Source: Glebionis coronaria (Eukaryota; Streptophyta; Magnoliopsida; Asterales; Asteraceae). From it: a stretch of 64,000 bases of DNA. The notes under the pieces were generated by a model. It did no database searches and was not told where the DNA came from. It was given only the letters and a program-made list of their open reading frames with translations. The stretch's first letter is position 1, and each line of letters starts with the position of its first letter. The position numbers were made by a program, and so were the translations under genes. Location: positions 211,838,592 through 211,902,591 of the forward strand of contig CM046882.1 in NCBI GenBank assembly GCA_025667525.1, given 5' to 3'. Positions 1 to 11,500 of this stretch are shown here, one piece after another.

Positions 1-1596
1 GACTGCAAGATTCGTTGCCATCCTGGTAAAGCGAATGTGGTAGCTGATGCACTTAGTAGAAAGGAAAGAGATAAGTCTTTAAGAGTTAGAGCTTTGACAA
101 TGATGGAAAGTGTTGATTTGATTGAAGCGATATTGAAATCCTAAGCTAATGGTTTGACGGGAGAGACTGTTAAGGCAGAAAATTTGGGTAGAATGTTGAA
201 ACCATTGCTTGAAGTAAGGTCGAATGGATTGAGGTATTTTAAGAATAGGATTTGGTTACCGTTGTGTCCGCCTGAGGAAGATTCTTTAGGAGTGCGAGAT
301 CTGGTGATGAATGAATCTCATAAGTCGAAATATTCAATACATACTGGATCGGACAAGATGTATCAAGATCTTAAGAAAGTTTATTGGTGGCCAAATATGA
401 AGGCAGATATAGCACAGTATGTTACTAAGTGTTTAACTTGTGCGAAGGTGAAGGCTGAACATAAGAAACCGTCGGGATTATTAGTGCAACCTGAGATTCC
501 TGAGTGGAAATGGGAGAAGATTACAATGGATTTTGTGACAGGTTTGCCAAGGACTGCAAATGGTTGTGATATTGTATGGGTGATTGTAGATAGATTGACT
601 AAGTCTGCTCATTTTTTGCCAATGAAGAAGACAGATAGTATGGAGAGGTTAAAAACAGTGTATGAGAAGAAGATTGTTTGTCGACATGGTGTGCCTTTGT
701 CGATAATTTCTGATCGTGATAGTAGGTTTACTTCAGAATTTTGGAAGTCTTTGTAGAAAGCGATGGGAACGGAGTTATGTTTGAGTACAACATATCATCC
801 GGAAACTAATGGACAAAGTAAGAAAACGATTCAAACGTTAGAGGATATGCTTCGTGCATGTGTGATAGACTTTGGAAATGGTTGGGATAAGCATTTTCCA
901 TTGGTTGAATTTTCGTACAATAATAGTTATCATGCTAGTATTAAAGCCGCACCATTTGAAGCTTTGTATGGACGTAAGTGTAGATCACCAGTGTGTTGGA
1001 GTGAGGTAGGGGAAAGTCAATTGACTAGGCCTGAAATGATATTTGAGACGACTGAAAAGATTGTACAAATTAAGAAGCGTTTGTTATCTGCCAGAAGTAG
1101 ACAAAAGAGTTATGCTAATAACAGAAGGAAACTGTTGGAGTTTGAAGTAGGAGACATGGTTATGCTAAAGGTATCTCCATGGAAAGGAGTAATTTGTTTT
1201 GGAAAGAGAGGAAAGTTGAGCCCGAGATATATTGGACCATTTAAGATTATCCAAAGGATTGGATTGGTGGCTTATAAGTTAGAATTACCTGATGAGCTTA
1301 AGGCTATTCATAATACTTTTCATGTGTCTAATTTGAAGAAGTGTTTAGCTGAAAGGGATGTGGTGATTCCATTGGAGGAAATTCAACTTGATGATAAGTT
1401 GCATTTTATAGAGGAACCTGTAGAGACAATGGATAGGGAAGTTAAGAAGTTGAAGCATAGTAGAATTCCGATTGTGAAAGTGAGATGGAACTCTAGACGT
1501 GGGCCAGAGTTTACGTGGGAACGAGAGGATTTCTTTAAGGACAATTATCCTCATTTGTTAGGAAGGATTAAGCGCCGCGGACGTCACTTCTTTTAA
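1..1596 (+). pseudogene. Tekay-like pol 3' part: RNase H end, integrase, chromodomain (broken)
   Basis: Reading in frame from base 1 gives the end of RNase H (VVADALSRK), the integrase zinc-binding region ([20 protein letters not shown], then CLTC), the DDE core ([17 protein letters not shown], then the glutamate region [11 protein letters not shown]) and a C-terminal chromodomain ending near TWEREDFF. Here the DDE glutamate of the GQSE motif reads K (GQSKK), so the catalytic triad appears damaged. Two in-frame stops, TAA at 142-144 and TAG at 754-756, fall where element C has CAG-type Gln codons, so both look like C-to-T changes. The natural stop is at 1594-1596, just before the purine tract. 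The chromodomain would bind histone marks and direct integration in an intact element. This copy cannot make a full protein. Confidence 0.95.
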
Positions 1597-1613
1597 GAAG
1601 GGGGGGGGGGGGA
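1597..1613 (+). other. Polypurine tract of element A
   Basis: GAA, then thirteen consecutive G, then A, directly before the LTR start TGTGACAACCC. It primes plus-strand DNA synthesis. The length of the G run is unusual; element C has a shorter GGAGGGGTGGA tract at the same place. Confidence 0.9.
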
Positions 1614-4263
1614 TGTGACAACCCAAAACCGAGGTCATTGCTTAATCTTATTTTACGATTATTTTTGATATTTTTGGATGAGTTTGAACGATATTTATTT
1701 TTGGAGGTTTATGTTTAAACCGATGTTGGAAGGTCTATATTTAACATTATTAAGTATAAGGAGTATTAGCAAGCGTGATGTCGATGGATGCCAAATATTT
1801 TATGTTTTATTGTCGGTTGTTCGATTTTTATTATTTTTGAGGTTTTATTTAAATGACGTGTTAAGTCGAGTCGAGAGTCGATATTATTATTTTTGAGGTA
1901 CGTTTTAAATTTTTAAAAGTATCTTTATGAAACCCGAGCCCCGTAAATATTTTGAAAATTGACTAATAGTTATTTCCCGTTTTTTAGCTAACTATTTTCA
2001 TTTTTAGCCACAACTATTGCCAAATTGCAACCAAGGTCCCTACCCCACTATATATAAAGCTTAAACAAACACACACTCTCACATTGCACCATTCAAAATT
2101 TTCTTCATCTTCTCTCTTTCTCTCTCTATTTTGCCGAAACACCCACCACCTACACAAACACATACAATTTTCAAATTAACTCAAGTTTGAGGATGAATTA
2201 AGCTAAACTAATCATAGACCCACTCTTAGAATTGATCAAGGATCACATTAGTGTAAGAATTTTACACATGCAAGGCATTTTTATTATCTTGATGTTGGTA
2301 GGTAGAAACCATGATCATGCATGGTGTTCTTGGCATGATCCATGGTGTTCTTGCTAAAAACTTTGTTAAAAACTTCATTTTGATCTAAAGGTTTTAATTT
2401 TGATGATGATTTAGATGTTATGGTTGATGTATGATGATGTTAGGGTATAGAAATGATCATTTTTATGGTTGGTTTTAATTAAAAAGTTGATTTTGTACAA
2501 GATTTTGGTAGTCATTTTATAACAGTAAGTAAAGTATAAAATCCGAATTTTTATATTTTTAAAATGGCTTAACTTATAGCCTAGGGTTTTAGATAATTTT
2601 ATTAGCTTCGATTTGATATAAGGTAGAGCTTCTAGCTCCAAACGAGCGCGAAGTTATACTGTTTTGAATGATCGTGTACCGGGAGACGAGTATCGGCACT
2701 ACATATAGTTGTTGTCGATATTTGGATCGAATCTCGGGGGCTCTAAATGGATGTTTTTAAATATGTTACCTAATGATAATGAGGTGTTTATTTTATATTT
2801 TTAGTTTACTTTAAAACCCGAGTGTCGGTTTTGTAAACGGAGTTGTTTAAATAAGTTAAAACGGTTGTATGAAAAATTAACGTAAGTCTGTCCGTATTTT
2901 ATAGTTTGAAAATGAGTAGAGTAAAAGAATTTAAAAGTAATTTCATTTGATAAACTTGTAGGAGGACTTTCTATATGTAGTAAGTTAGTTTATCGAGTCG
3001 TTTCATAAACGGTTGACGAGTTTAAAAAGGGGTAAATAAGCTAGTACATGTAGTATGTACTGGCGGATTTTGTTAGAAGTGTAAAATGGTAAAGTAAATG
3101 TGTATTAAAGTATAATGAAGTTATTTATATCGTTTTCTCTCGAGTGTATTGTGGTTTTATGAGTTGAGTTTGATGTTATATATATATGATTTATTTCTCG
3201 AGTCATTATTAACGAACGTGCCTTATTTGATAGGTAGCGGTTCTCGTGTTTGAAAGGCATCCATTATCGTCGACGATCATCTCGTTAGATCTCTTATACT
3301 AAGGTGAGTCTGTAGCCTCGTTTTTTATGCTAGCTACTAAATGATTTATACCCGCGAGGGGAATACATGCTATTTGAAAATAAATGAACACAAGTCATGA
3401 GTAATTGTTGGACCCGAATGTTGCCTAAAGTTGAATTCATTGTATTGAGTAACTTGTTGCTAAAGACCCTAAATTCATGAGCCGTTAACTATCTTCTGAC
3501 TTGATGTTGTGAGTCGGGAATAGCCGCTTATTCTAATGATAATACTATTGGGTTGACCACCCTATCTGAGACCAGGTCATTACATTGAGTAACCCGCTGG
3601 GAAGGATAATTTTACGTGAATAAGATTGTGGTATTCTAGCAACTGATACCCTAGAGGGGCAATGGTTTTATTCTAGTCATGCCGGCATTTGGCGTGGGTG
3701 ACTATTTGGTTAAGGGGTCGGTGTCATGAGCTTAAATACAATGTTTGTTTATCATTATTATTATTGCCTTGAATATAGATTGTGTGTACGACAATTCTAT
3801 AAATGATTATGATTGATTTTCTTCTTGTGTTCAAATGTGATTTGATAAACCTATAGACTCGCTCAACATTATTGTTGACTCGTTTTATGCATGTATTTCA
3901 GGTAATAGGAAGTGATGGAGCATGGAGCTTTGCTGCGGAGGTTGTGGCTTGGCTTTTGGAAGAATGTTGGTCTAAAAACTGTTTCTACCTTTTACTGTTG
4001 AACAATTTACTTTATGTTGTGTACTTTACTAAACATGTGTTGGTTGTTGGTCGAGATCCATGGGGACTAAACGCTTTACTCTGGTGTCGTTTCAGTACAC
4101 TTATGGGATGAAATTTATGTTTTAGACCTTTTATGAAAATCTTGTTTATAATTATGTGTAAACGTCTCACTTTTGAGTCGTTCAATATACCTTGTGTGAT
4201 GATGCTTGTGTCTAGCACCCAATTGTGTATTTTCGCTGCGCAATGTAAATTGGGGGTGTTAGA
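1614..4263 (+). repeat. Complete LTR of element A (2650 bp)
   Basis: It begins TGTGACAACCC after the purine tract and ends GGGGGTGTTAGA directly before a Met-type primer site, so both borders are functional landmarks. The related C LTR ends in TTACA, so the A terminus looks mutated. About 2.3 kb of it is repeated at 4935-7212 with differences of the order of a few percent, judged by eye. It holds a TATA box and CT-rich sequence near 2040-2130. Short ORFs inside it have no support as genes. Confidence 0.92.
2049..2058 (+). promoter_or_regulatory. TATA box in the element A LTR
   Basis: TATATATAAA is followed by an AC/CT-rich stretch (2070-2130) typical of plant LTR transcription starts. The same box is preserved in the truncated LTR at 4999-5008. 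Confidence 0.65.
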
Positions 4264-4267
4264 GATT

Positions 4268-4284
4268 TGGTAATCAGAGCTGCA
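4268..4284 (+). other. Primer-binding site, Met tRNA type (element A)
   Basis: TGGTAATCAGAGCTGCAAG lies 4 bp after the LTR end. It matches the complement of an initiator Met tRNA 3' end (TGGTATCAGAGC) with one extra A. Element C uses the same variant, so this is a lineage feature and not a mutation. Confidence 0.85.
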
Positions 4285-4386
4285 AGTTATAGAGAACTGG
4301 GTCGATTTTGAAAATTGTCCTAAACTATAACTTTGTGTCGAAAGTATTTATTCTTCAAAAGCACACAACTCCTCTGCAACGCTCCG

Positions 4387-4665
4387 GTAAGATCACTTTT
4401 AGTTTTGTTTTGCGTTGTAGATGTATCCCTCATAACTGAAACAATTTCCCGAGTATTTATTAAGTAAATACTACGATATTGTATTGGAATTATTGAAAGT
4501 ACGCTGAGTGCTTGTCAGCATCATTTTTTTTGCAAGCATTGCATAAACATCATTTGCATTGTGTTGCATAGCATGGATTACGTATGACATTTGCATGAGC
4601 ATTGCATACTAATTATTATTTAATTAACGATGACCTTAAGTATCCTTGAACACTTATAATTATAG
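4387..4665 (+). other. Putative leader intron of element A (279 nt)
   Basis: The donor is CCG|GTAAGAT at 4387. The acceptor is ATTATAG ending at 4665, three bases before the ATG of the upstream ORF at 4669. The interval is AT-rich like plant introns. The C leader has the identical donor context and an acceptor at the corresponding place (48336-48606). Splicing is inferred from sequence only. Confidence 0.5.
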
Positions 4666-4668
4666 AAA

Positions 4669-4934
4669 ATGGCTGGTTTACCTAGTGAGGATGGATGGAT
4701 TGATATGACTAATGTAGTGGATGGTGAGGAAGTGGATAACTTTGGTGCTAGTGACGATGAGGAGCCTTTTGAGTTTTTAGATGATGGGATTCCACTTACT
4801 GGTGTGGGTCTGATAGAGCCTGAGTTGATACAAGGTAGTTATGTTCCAAGGGTTAATGTTGTGCCACAGACTGTTCCAGATTGTCAGCGACCTGTTGTTC
4901 GTTCTTCAACGCATACTTGTGATGCTTATATTAG
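4669..4934 (+). pseudogene. 5' fragment of the extra upstream ORF of element A
   Basis: It starts MAGLPSEDGW and has an acidic stretch (EEVDNFGASDDEEPFEFLDD) matching the start of the extra ORF of element C (MAEVPPNDNG, then EVDNFSMSSDD and LLDDGIP). About 85 codons remain before the sequence switches into LTR sequence at 4935. The open frame to 4941 includes a few codons read from the LTR. The equivalent protein in C has about 330 residues. Function unknown; conservation of the start and the acidic motif across two subfamilies argues that it is a real coding region. Confidence 0.7.
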
Positions 4935-7212
4935 TAGCTAACTTTTTTCATTTTTAGTCACAACTATTGCCAAATTGCAACCAAGGTCCCTACCCCACTA
5001 TATATAAAGCTTAAAGAAACACACACTCTCACATTTCACCATTCAAAATTTTCTTCATCTTCTCTCTCTCTATCTTTATTTTGTCGAAACACCCGCCACC
5101 TACACAAACACATACAATTTTCAAATTAACTCAAGTTTGAGGAAGAATTAAGCTAAACTAATCATAGACCTACTCTTATAATTGATCAAGAATCACATTG
5201 GTGTATGAATTTTACACATGCAAGGCATTTTTATTTTCTTGATGTTGGTAGGTAGAAACCATGATCATGCATGGTGTTCTTGGCATGATCGATGGTTTTC
5301 TTGCTAAAAAATTTGTTAAAAACATCATTTTGATCTAAAGGTTTTAATTTTGATGATGATTTAGATGTTATGGTTTATGTATGATGATGTTAGGGTATAG
5401 AAATGATCATTTTTATGGTTGGTTTTGATCAAAAAGTTTATTTTGTACAAGATTTTGGTAGTCATTTTATAACAGTAAGTAAAGTGTAAAATCCGAATTT
5501 TTATATGTTTTGAAAATGGCTTAACTTTTAGCCTAGGGTTGTAGATAATTATATTAGCTTCGATTTGATATAAGGTAGAGCTTCTAGCTCCAAACGAGCG
5601 CGAAGTTATGATGTTTTGAATGATCGTGTACCGGGAGACGAGTATCGGCACTACATATAGTTGTTGTCGATATTTGGATCGAATCTCGGGGACTCTAAAT
5701 GGAAGTTTTGAAATATGTAACCTACTGATAATGAGGTGTTTATTTTATAGGTTGAGTTTACTTAAAAACCTGAGTGTCGGTTTTGTAAACGGAGTTGTTT
5801 AAATAAGTTAAAACGGTTGTATGAAAATTAACGTAAATCTGTCCGGATTTTGTAGTTTGAAAATGAGTCGAGTAAAGGACTTTATAAAAGTTATTTCATT
5901 TGATAAACTTGTAGGAGGAATTTCTATATATAGTAAGTTAGTTTATCGAGTCGTTTCATAAACGGTTGATGAGTTTAAAAAGGGGTAAATAACTAGTACA
6001 TGTAGTATGTACCGACGGATTTTGTTAAAAGTGTAAAATGGTAAAGTAAATGTGTAGTAAAGTATAATGAAGTTATTTATATCATTTTCTCTCGAGTGTA
6101 TTGTGGTTTTATGAGTTGAGTTTGATGTTATATATATGATTTATTTCTCGAGTCATTATTAACGAACGCGCCTTATGTGATAGGTAGCGGTTCTCGTGTT
6201 TGAAAGGCATCCATTATCGTCGATGATCATCTCGCTAGATCTCTTATACTAAGGTGAGTCTGTAGCCTTGCTTTTTATGCTAGCTACTAAATATTTTATA
6301 CCCGCGAGGGGGATACATGCTATTTGAAAATAAATGAACACAAGTCATGAGTAATTGTTGAACCCGAATGTTGCCTAAAGTTGAATTCATTGTATTGAGT
6401 AACTTGTTGCTAAAGATCCTATATTCATGAGCCGTTAACTATCTTCTGACTTGATGTTGTGAGTCGGGAATAGCCGCTTATTCTAATGATAGTACTATTG
6501 GGTTGACCACCCTATCTGAGACCAGGGCATTACGTTGAGTAACCCGCTGGGAAGGATAATTTAACGTGAATAAGATTGTGGTATTCTAGCAACTGATACC
6601 CTAGAGGGGCAATGGTTTTATTCTAGTCATGCCGGCATTTGGCGTGGGTGACTATTTGGTTAAGGGGTCGGTGTCATGAGCTTAAATACAATGTTTGTTT
6701 ATCATTATTATTATTTCCTTGAATATAGGTTGTGTATACGACAATTCTATAAATGATTATGATTGATTTTCTTCTTGTGTTCAAATGTGATTTTATAAAC
6801 CTATAGACTCGCTCAACATTATTGTTGACTCGTTTTATGCATGTATTTCAAGTAATAGGAAGTGATGGAGCATGGAGCTTTGCTGTGGAGGTTTTGGCTT
6901 GGCTTTTGGAAGAATGTTGGTCTAAAAACTGTTTCTACCTTTTACTGTTGAACAATTTACTTTATGTTGTGTACTGTACTAAACTTGTGTTGGTTGTTGG
7001 TCGAGATCTATGGGACTAAACGCTTTACTCTGATGTCGTGTCAGTACACTTATGGGATGAAATTTATGTTTTAGACCTTTTATGAAAATCTTGTTTATTA
7101 TTATGTGTAAACGTCTCACTTTTGAGTTGTTCAATATACCTTATGTGATGATACTTGTGTTTAGCACCCAATTGTGTATTTCCGCTGCGTAATGTAAATT
7201 AGGGGTGTTAGA
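4935..7212 (+). repeat. 5'-truncated LTR of element A (2278 bp)
   Basis: Co-linear with 1985-4263 of the first LTR and missing its first 371 bp. The junction lies at TAGCTAACT (4935-4943), which is also present in the first LTR at 1985. The TATA box is at 4999-5008 and the end is GGGGTGTTAGA at 7212. Beyond it begins minus-strand copia coding sequence. There is no gene inside. Confidence 0.92.
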
Positions 7213-7836
7213 AAATATCACCAGACAAAGACGATGTATTGGAATCTAGTAGTTCCTCTATGTTAGCAGGTACAGATATATTTATCTTAGATTTGCTAAC
7301 CGAAGAATTCTTAGGCTTCTAAATTTGCTTCCTAAATGTCGGCTTAGATTCTAGTTGTCTAAGATCCTGAGGTACTTCTTCATTGGTAGGCACAATAGTG
7401 GGGGCAGGCCTAGTTAAAGGGCGCTTTTTCCATTTCTTAGTTCTAGTGTTCCTATTTAAAGGACACTGAGACCTAACTTCCGTGGATGTGATCCATGTTA
7501 AAGGGCGCGTAGTTCCATTAGCAGTGAAGGTCCTACCAGTGGGTGACCATTGCCACCCAACTTGGGTGAACTTCTTCCCCGTTGGAATCCAGTCAAGATT
7601 GTTCCTAATAGCATACATTTCATTCACGTGATCAACAAGGCATAAATCATGACGCTGAGAAAACATGCATTCATTACAATTCCAACAACGCAAATTTGAA
7701 TTCACATTTTGCTTAGGCGTCTGCACATATGCAGATCCCTTTGTCTTAGTTACATGATTCTTTTTATTTGAAACTGAAATAACATTCCTAGGGTGAACTT
7801 CTACTTTCTTCTTGGCAGTCCTACTAGTGGAAGGCT
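7213..7836 (-). pseudogene. Copia element F, region between Gag and protease (third piece)
   Basis: The minus-strand reading contains RCWNCNECMFSQRHDLCLVD and the repeated blocks IPTGKKFTQVGWQWSPTGRT, typical of the long linker between the nucleocapsid and the protease of TNT1-like copia elements. I associate this style with Asteraceae. A TAG stop at 7319-7321 interrupts the frame, which then continues in the same register to the border with element A. It joins the piece at 27334-27889 once element G and one TGATC are removed. No protease motif is reached in the window. Confidence 0.85.
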
Positions 7837-7841
7837 TGATC
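7837..7841. repeat. TSD of element G (TGATC), left copy
   Basis: TGATC directly precedes the G 5' LTR, and TGATC directly follows the G 3' LTR at 27329-27333. The two sides carry contiguous minus-strand coding sequence of element F. Confidence 0.95.
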
Positions 7842-8208
7842 TGTTAGCCGTATATTTTATATAGTCGAACAAGAATGTAATAGGTCATCTTAGTCTTTAT
7901 TGGTCTTGTATTGTAATAGGTTAGTCGGGAAAACCGGGCTTGGACTTTAAGCTAATATTGTATAAGTTAGGGGCGTAAGCCCAAGACAAAGCCAAGGCCG
8001 GCCCATGTCACTTAAACCCACGGCCCAACAAGCCAAGGGTATATATACCCTCTTCCATGTGTGGAAGAGGGTGTTGGTCATTATTACTTTCTCTCTCTAG
8101 TAATCTTTTACCATCCAATCTCTCTCTTGTTTCTCTCTCTACTTTTCTTCTCTTTCTCTCTCTAAAAATCATTAATATTGTGTATTATGGATTGATATGG
8201 GATTAACA
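7842..8208 (+). repeat. 5' LTR of element G (367 bp)
   Basis: Runs from TGTTAGCCG to GGGATTAACA with canonical TG/CA ends. A perfect 14-bp palindrome, GGGTATATATACCC at 8037-8050, contains the likely TATA box and is followed by CT-rich repeats (TCTCTCTC) at 8085-8165. In the 3' LTR this palindrome has become GTTTATATATACCC. Confidence 0.95.
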
Positions 8209-8210
8209 TT

Positions 8211-8226
8211 TGGTATCAAGAGCCTA
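8211..8226 (+). other. Primer-binding site of element G
   Basis: TGGTATCAAGAGCC lies 2 bp after the LTR. It is the Met-type copia primer site with an extra A and matches the one in element F (TGGTATCAAGAGC). Confidence 0.85.
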
Positions 8227-8591
8227 TAGTGGATAGGTGATTGAAGATTCGTGGTTCATGTTCTTATTGATTTCATAAGGTATTTGATCCATTATCCTTG
8301 ATCCAATTTTTTTTTTGTTTTTTTTTCTTGATACAAATCATCATAGTTGTGGTAGAGATTTGGTATTGTTTGTTTGGCTAAAAACACAAAAATTTTGGGT
8401 TATTGGATCAAATTTTGGCATAAAGTTACGTTTTTTTTTGCAAGTTTGTTCCGAGAAAAAAGGGATATCGATCAACAGTAAGTAATTTCGGAAAAGGGTT
8501 TCGTTTCTCCGAAATTGTGGTTTTGTTTCGGAAAAGGGTTACGTTTTTTTTTGCAAGTTTGTTCCGAGAAAAAAGGGATATCGATCAACTG
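8227..8591 (+). repeat. Leader of element G with a tandem duplication
   Basis: A stretch of about 47 bp ending GGGATATCGATCAAC occurs at about 8429-8476 and again at about 8542-8588. The first copy runs into CAGTAAGTAATTT, a good splice-donor-like site. The second runs straight into the nucleocapsid zinc knuckle of gag. The N-terminal gag has been deleted at this junction. No ATG-started gene is convincing here. Confidence 0.8.
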
Positions 8592-11500
8592 CAAGGGATT
8601 TGGGCACATGGCTAGGGAATGCAAGAAGCCAAAACGGGTTAAGGATTCGGGATATCACAAGGAAAAGATGTTGCTGTGTAAGAAAGAAGAAGCAGGAATT
8701 TCACTCACAACAGATGAAGTTGACTGGCGTGATGACACTGATGATGAAGCCGATGATCAAGAGCTAGAGGCACATTATGTGTAAATGGCAAAGATTCAAG
8801 AAGTGCTTCCAGAGACTGCTGATACTTCTGGACCTATCTTTGATACTGAGCCAATTGAAAAGGTACCAACATATGATAACTATAATGTGTTTGCTAATGA
8901 ACGACGGCATCCTGAGCAACTCGAAAGCATCAATGACACATATGTAATGGACACGGAGGATAGCAATATCTCTACGGATTCACAGCATATGTGTAATGAT
9001 GACGGTAATGCTGCTCAGGATACTGACTTGGATGAGGATCGTGATTTGCTTGCGTCTATTATTAATTATTTAAAACATGAAATTGAGGAAAACAAAGAGG
9101 CTAATAAACGTTTGAAGCAAGCAAACACATCCTTAGCCGAGGAGATAGACAGGCTTAAAGAGTGTGATTATGTAAAAGAAGCTGATCGACGAGTTGCAAT
9201 AGCTAATGGTTTGGTATATGAACGTAAGGTGCTCAACGAACAATATTTTTCTGAAGTAACACACGAAATTCATATGTCAAAACAAAAGATATCGGAACTT
9301 GAAGAACAACTGCTGCTACATAAACTCCAAATTACTGAGTTAGAGTCGGTTAGCAAAGAACAAACTGAGCTTTATAAAACTCGTGAAGAAAAGGATATTG
9401 AAAAAATTTTTGCTTTGTAAAAGAGAGTCGACACGTTAAATAACATTGTTTACAAAACGGGTCAGTCTATTCAAACCATGAATATGCTCAATAGAAATAT
9501 GAAACCGAGTTTTGTCAAGCCTGAATATCTCAAGAAAGTTCAAAGTACCAAGCCTGCTCTTTATGATATCGGTTGTTATGTTGATAATCTTTCTCTTATG
9601 CTTTCCCCTGACTGTGACGAAATCATTCATCAACAAGAAGAAAGTCGATCGAACTTAAGTGACCTAATAAACCTTTCTGATTCTGATCATTATATTAAGT
9701 TTGTTCCTCAAAAGGAACTTTCCAAAGAACAAAAGATGTATAATAGAGTTCCACCACCAAGTGATGAACCCCAAAAGAAAGTTTCTTTAAAAAGGAATTT
9801 CAAAAAACAATCAATTTTGTTAGAAAAACAAATTTCGGAAGAAAAACATAAATGGGATGAGAAAAGTAAAAGTGTTCAGTAATTTCAGTTTATAAAACAA
9901 GGGGTTTTAAATTTGTACAAAGGTGTCGCCGATTATGAAAAAGTCTCTAGAGATACCATTTGGAATATTAAACCTAACCCACAAATAGAAGTCGTCATTC
10001 AACAATGCATTGTTCTAACAATTGATGATCTTTCAAAAAATGTGGAAATGTTTTATAATGCTCTCACTGAGGAAATGTTAACTGATTTAAGATATGTCAA
10101 ATCTCTTGAAGATGAAGTTGATTGTCTTCAAATTAAATTAAAGACACAAGAACACCAACTTTCTAACGAAATTGATCGACTTTCTAAGGAATACTTTTAT
10201 GCTGACCATATGAATGCTATACTTGGTGTGTATACCGATCTTGATCAATATTGTCATGTAGCATGTCTTGTGTCAGAATCGGACGAGAAATGTCGCAATC
10301 TTGAAGTAGAGCTTTCAAAACAAATTCAGTCATATAAAAAACTTCCGAAAAGTTTTTCCCAACTTGAAAAACACTCCATTTCTCTTGAACTTGCTTTACA
10401 AAAAGGTGATAAATCTCCTAATCATAAAAAGTGTCAAGAAATAGCAGCTTCTTCGTTTGACAATTAAATGAAAAAGGTTTCGAAATAAATGATTTGAAAG
10501 ATCAGCTACAAGAAAGGGACATAGCCATCAGTGAGTTACAAAAACTCATTGAGAAAATGAAAGGAAAGTCTGAATTGGGTAAACCATCCGCCGTTCGTCA
10601 ACCGAATGCGGTAAAAGCCCTAAATCATCTATTTTGGGCAAACCCCCACAGACTTTGCCTAAGCTAGGAACTGATAACAGCACAAATGTGATAGCACCTG
10701 GAATGTATAAGATGAACACTAGGTCCACTCAAACTGGAACAACGCGGTTACCTCAGAATACTAGGAAAACTAATCAACGTGTGTCTTCTTCTACAGGAGT
10801 AACTCCCACTACTAGCGTTAGCAGACCATAGCTTAAGAGCACTAGAATTGAAGATAGAGTCATGTCTAACAATAGTCAAGGGAAGAAGATGGAAGTAGAA
10901 GATCACCGTAGAAATTTTAAGTTTTTTAAGAATAAAACGTCTATAACTGCATGTAATGACAGTTTGAATGTTAAGACTTCGAATGTTGAATTTGTTTGTG
11001 TTAAATGTGGAAAATGTGTTCGTACTTTCAATCATGATGCTTGTGCTTTTAATCATAATGGCGTGAATGCTAGAACTAGGAAGCCTACTCTTGTGCCCAC
11101 TAATACTAGAAAACCCACAAGAACTATGAACCAATCCACCGCTCAACCACTTAAGAAGCTAAGTGCGTTAGAATCCACTACTCTACGTAAACAAAAAATG
11201 TTAAAGAAACTTTATGAGAACATGAGTAGGACATGTAAACAGGGGTACGCAAGATTTACACCACCTGGATACAAATGGTTACCTAATACAACCACTATTC
11301 TAAATGGGTCTATGAATGTTAGTTTGCCTTTTGAATCCATGTCTACTAATATTTTGGAACCCACTTCTATCAAGGGATCCTATTTGTCAAACTCTACATT
11401 GTCTTCTAATGCTTATGCAGCTCGTCGAGATCATTTTCTTCATAATGGACTATGGGTGCACAAAGCACATGACGGGCAATCTCAAGCTTCTAATTAACTT

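Larger units (their letters stand above)
1..7212 (+). mobile_element. Element A: Tekay-like Ty3/gypsy chromovirus, 3' part with tandem LTRs
   Basis: The order is the 3' end of pol (1-1596), purine tract, a complete LTR (1614-4263), a primer site with the first part of a leader (4264-4934), and an LTR lacking its first 371 bp (4935-7212). The integrase and chromodomain are close to those of element C, so both belong to one chromovirus lineage but different subfamilies. The layout fits a tandem LTR-internal-LTR-internal-LTR array that lost most of its last internal region by deletion. The left end lies outside the window, so its TSD cannot be tested. The right end abuts minus-strand copia coding sequence of element F, which suggests that A inserted into F. 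Confidence 0.9.

Noticed and set aside
3872..4111. Plus-strand frame of 79 codons repeated near 6822
   Set aside because: Lies within the duplicated LTR of A; length and sequence differ at the end, no known motif.
8395..8409. 15-bp match (TTGGGTTATTGGATC) between leaders of G and F (63659-63673)
   Set aside because: Relative to element direction the two copies are in opposite orientation, and the flanks do not match; probably chance or a very old remnant.
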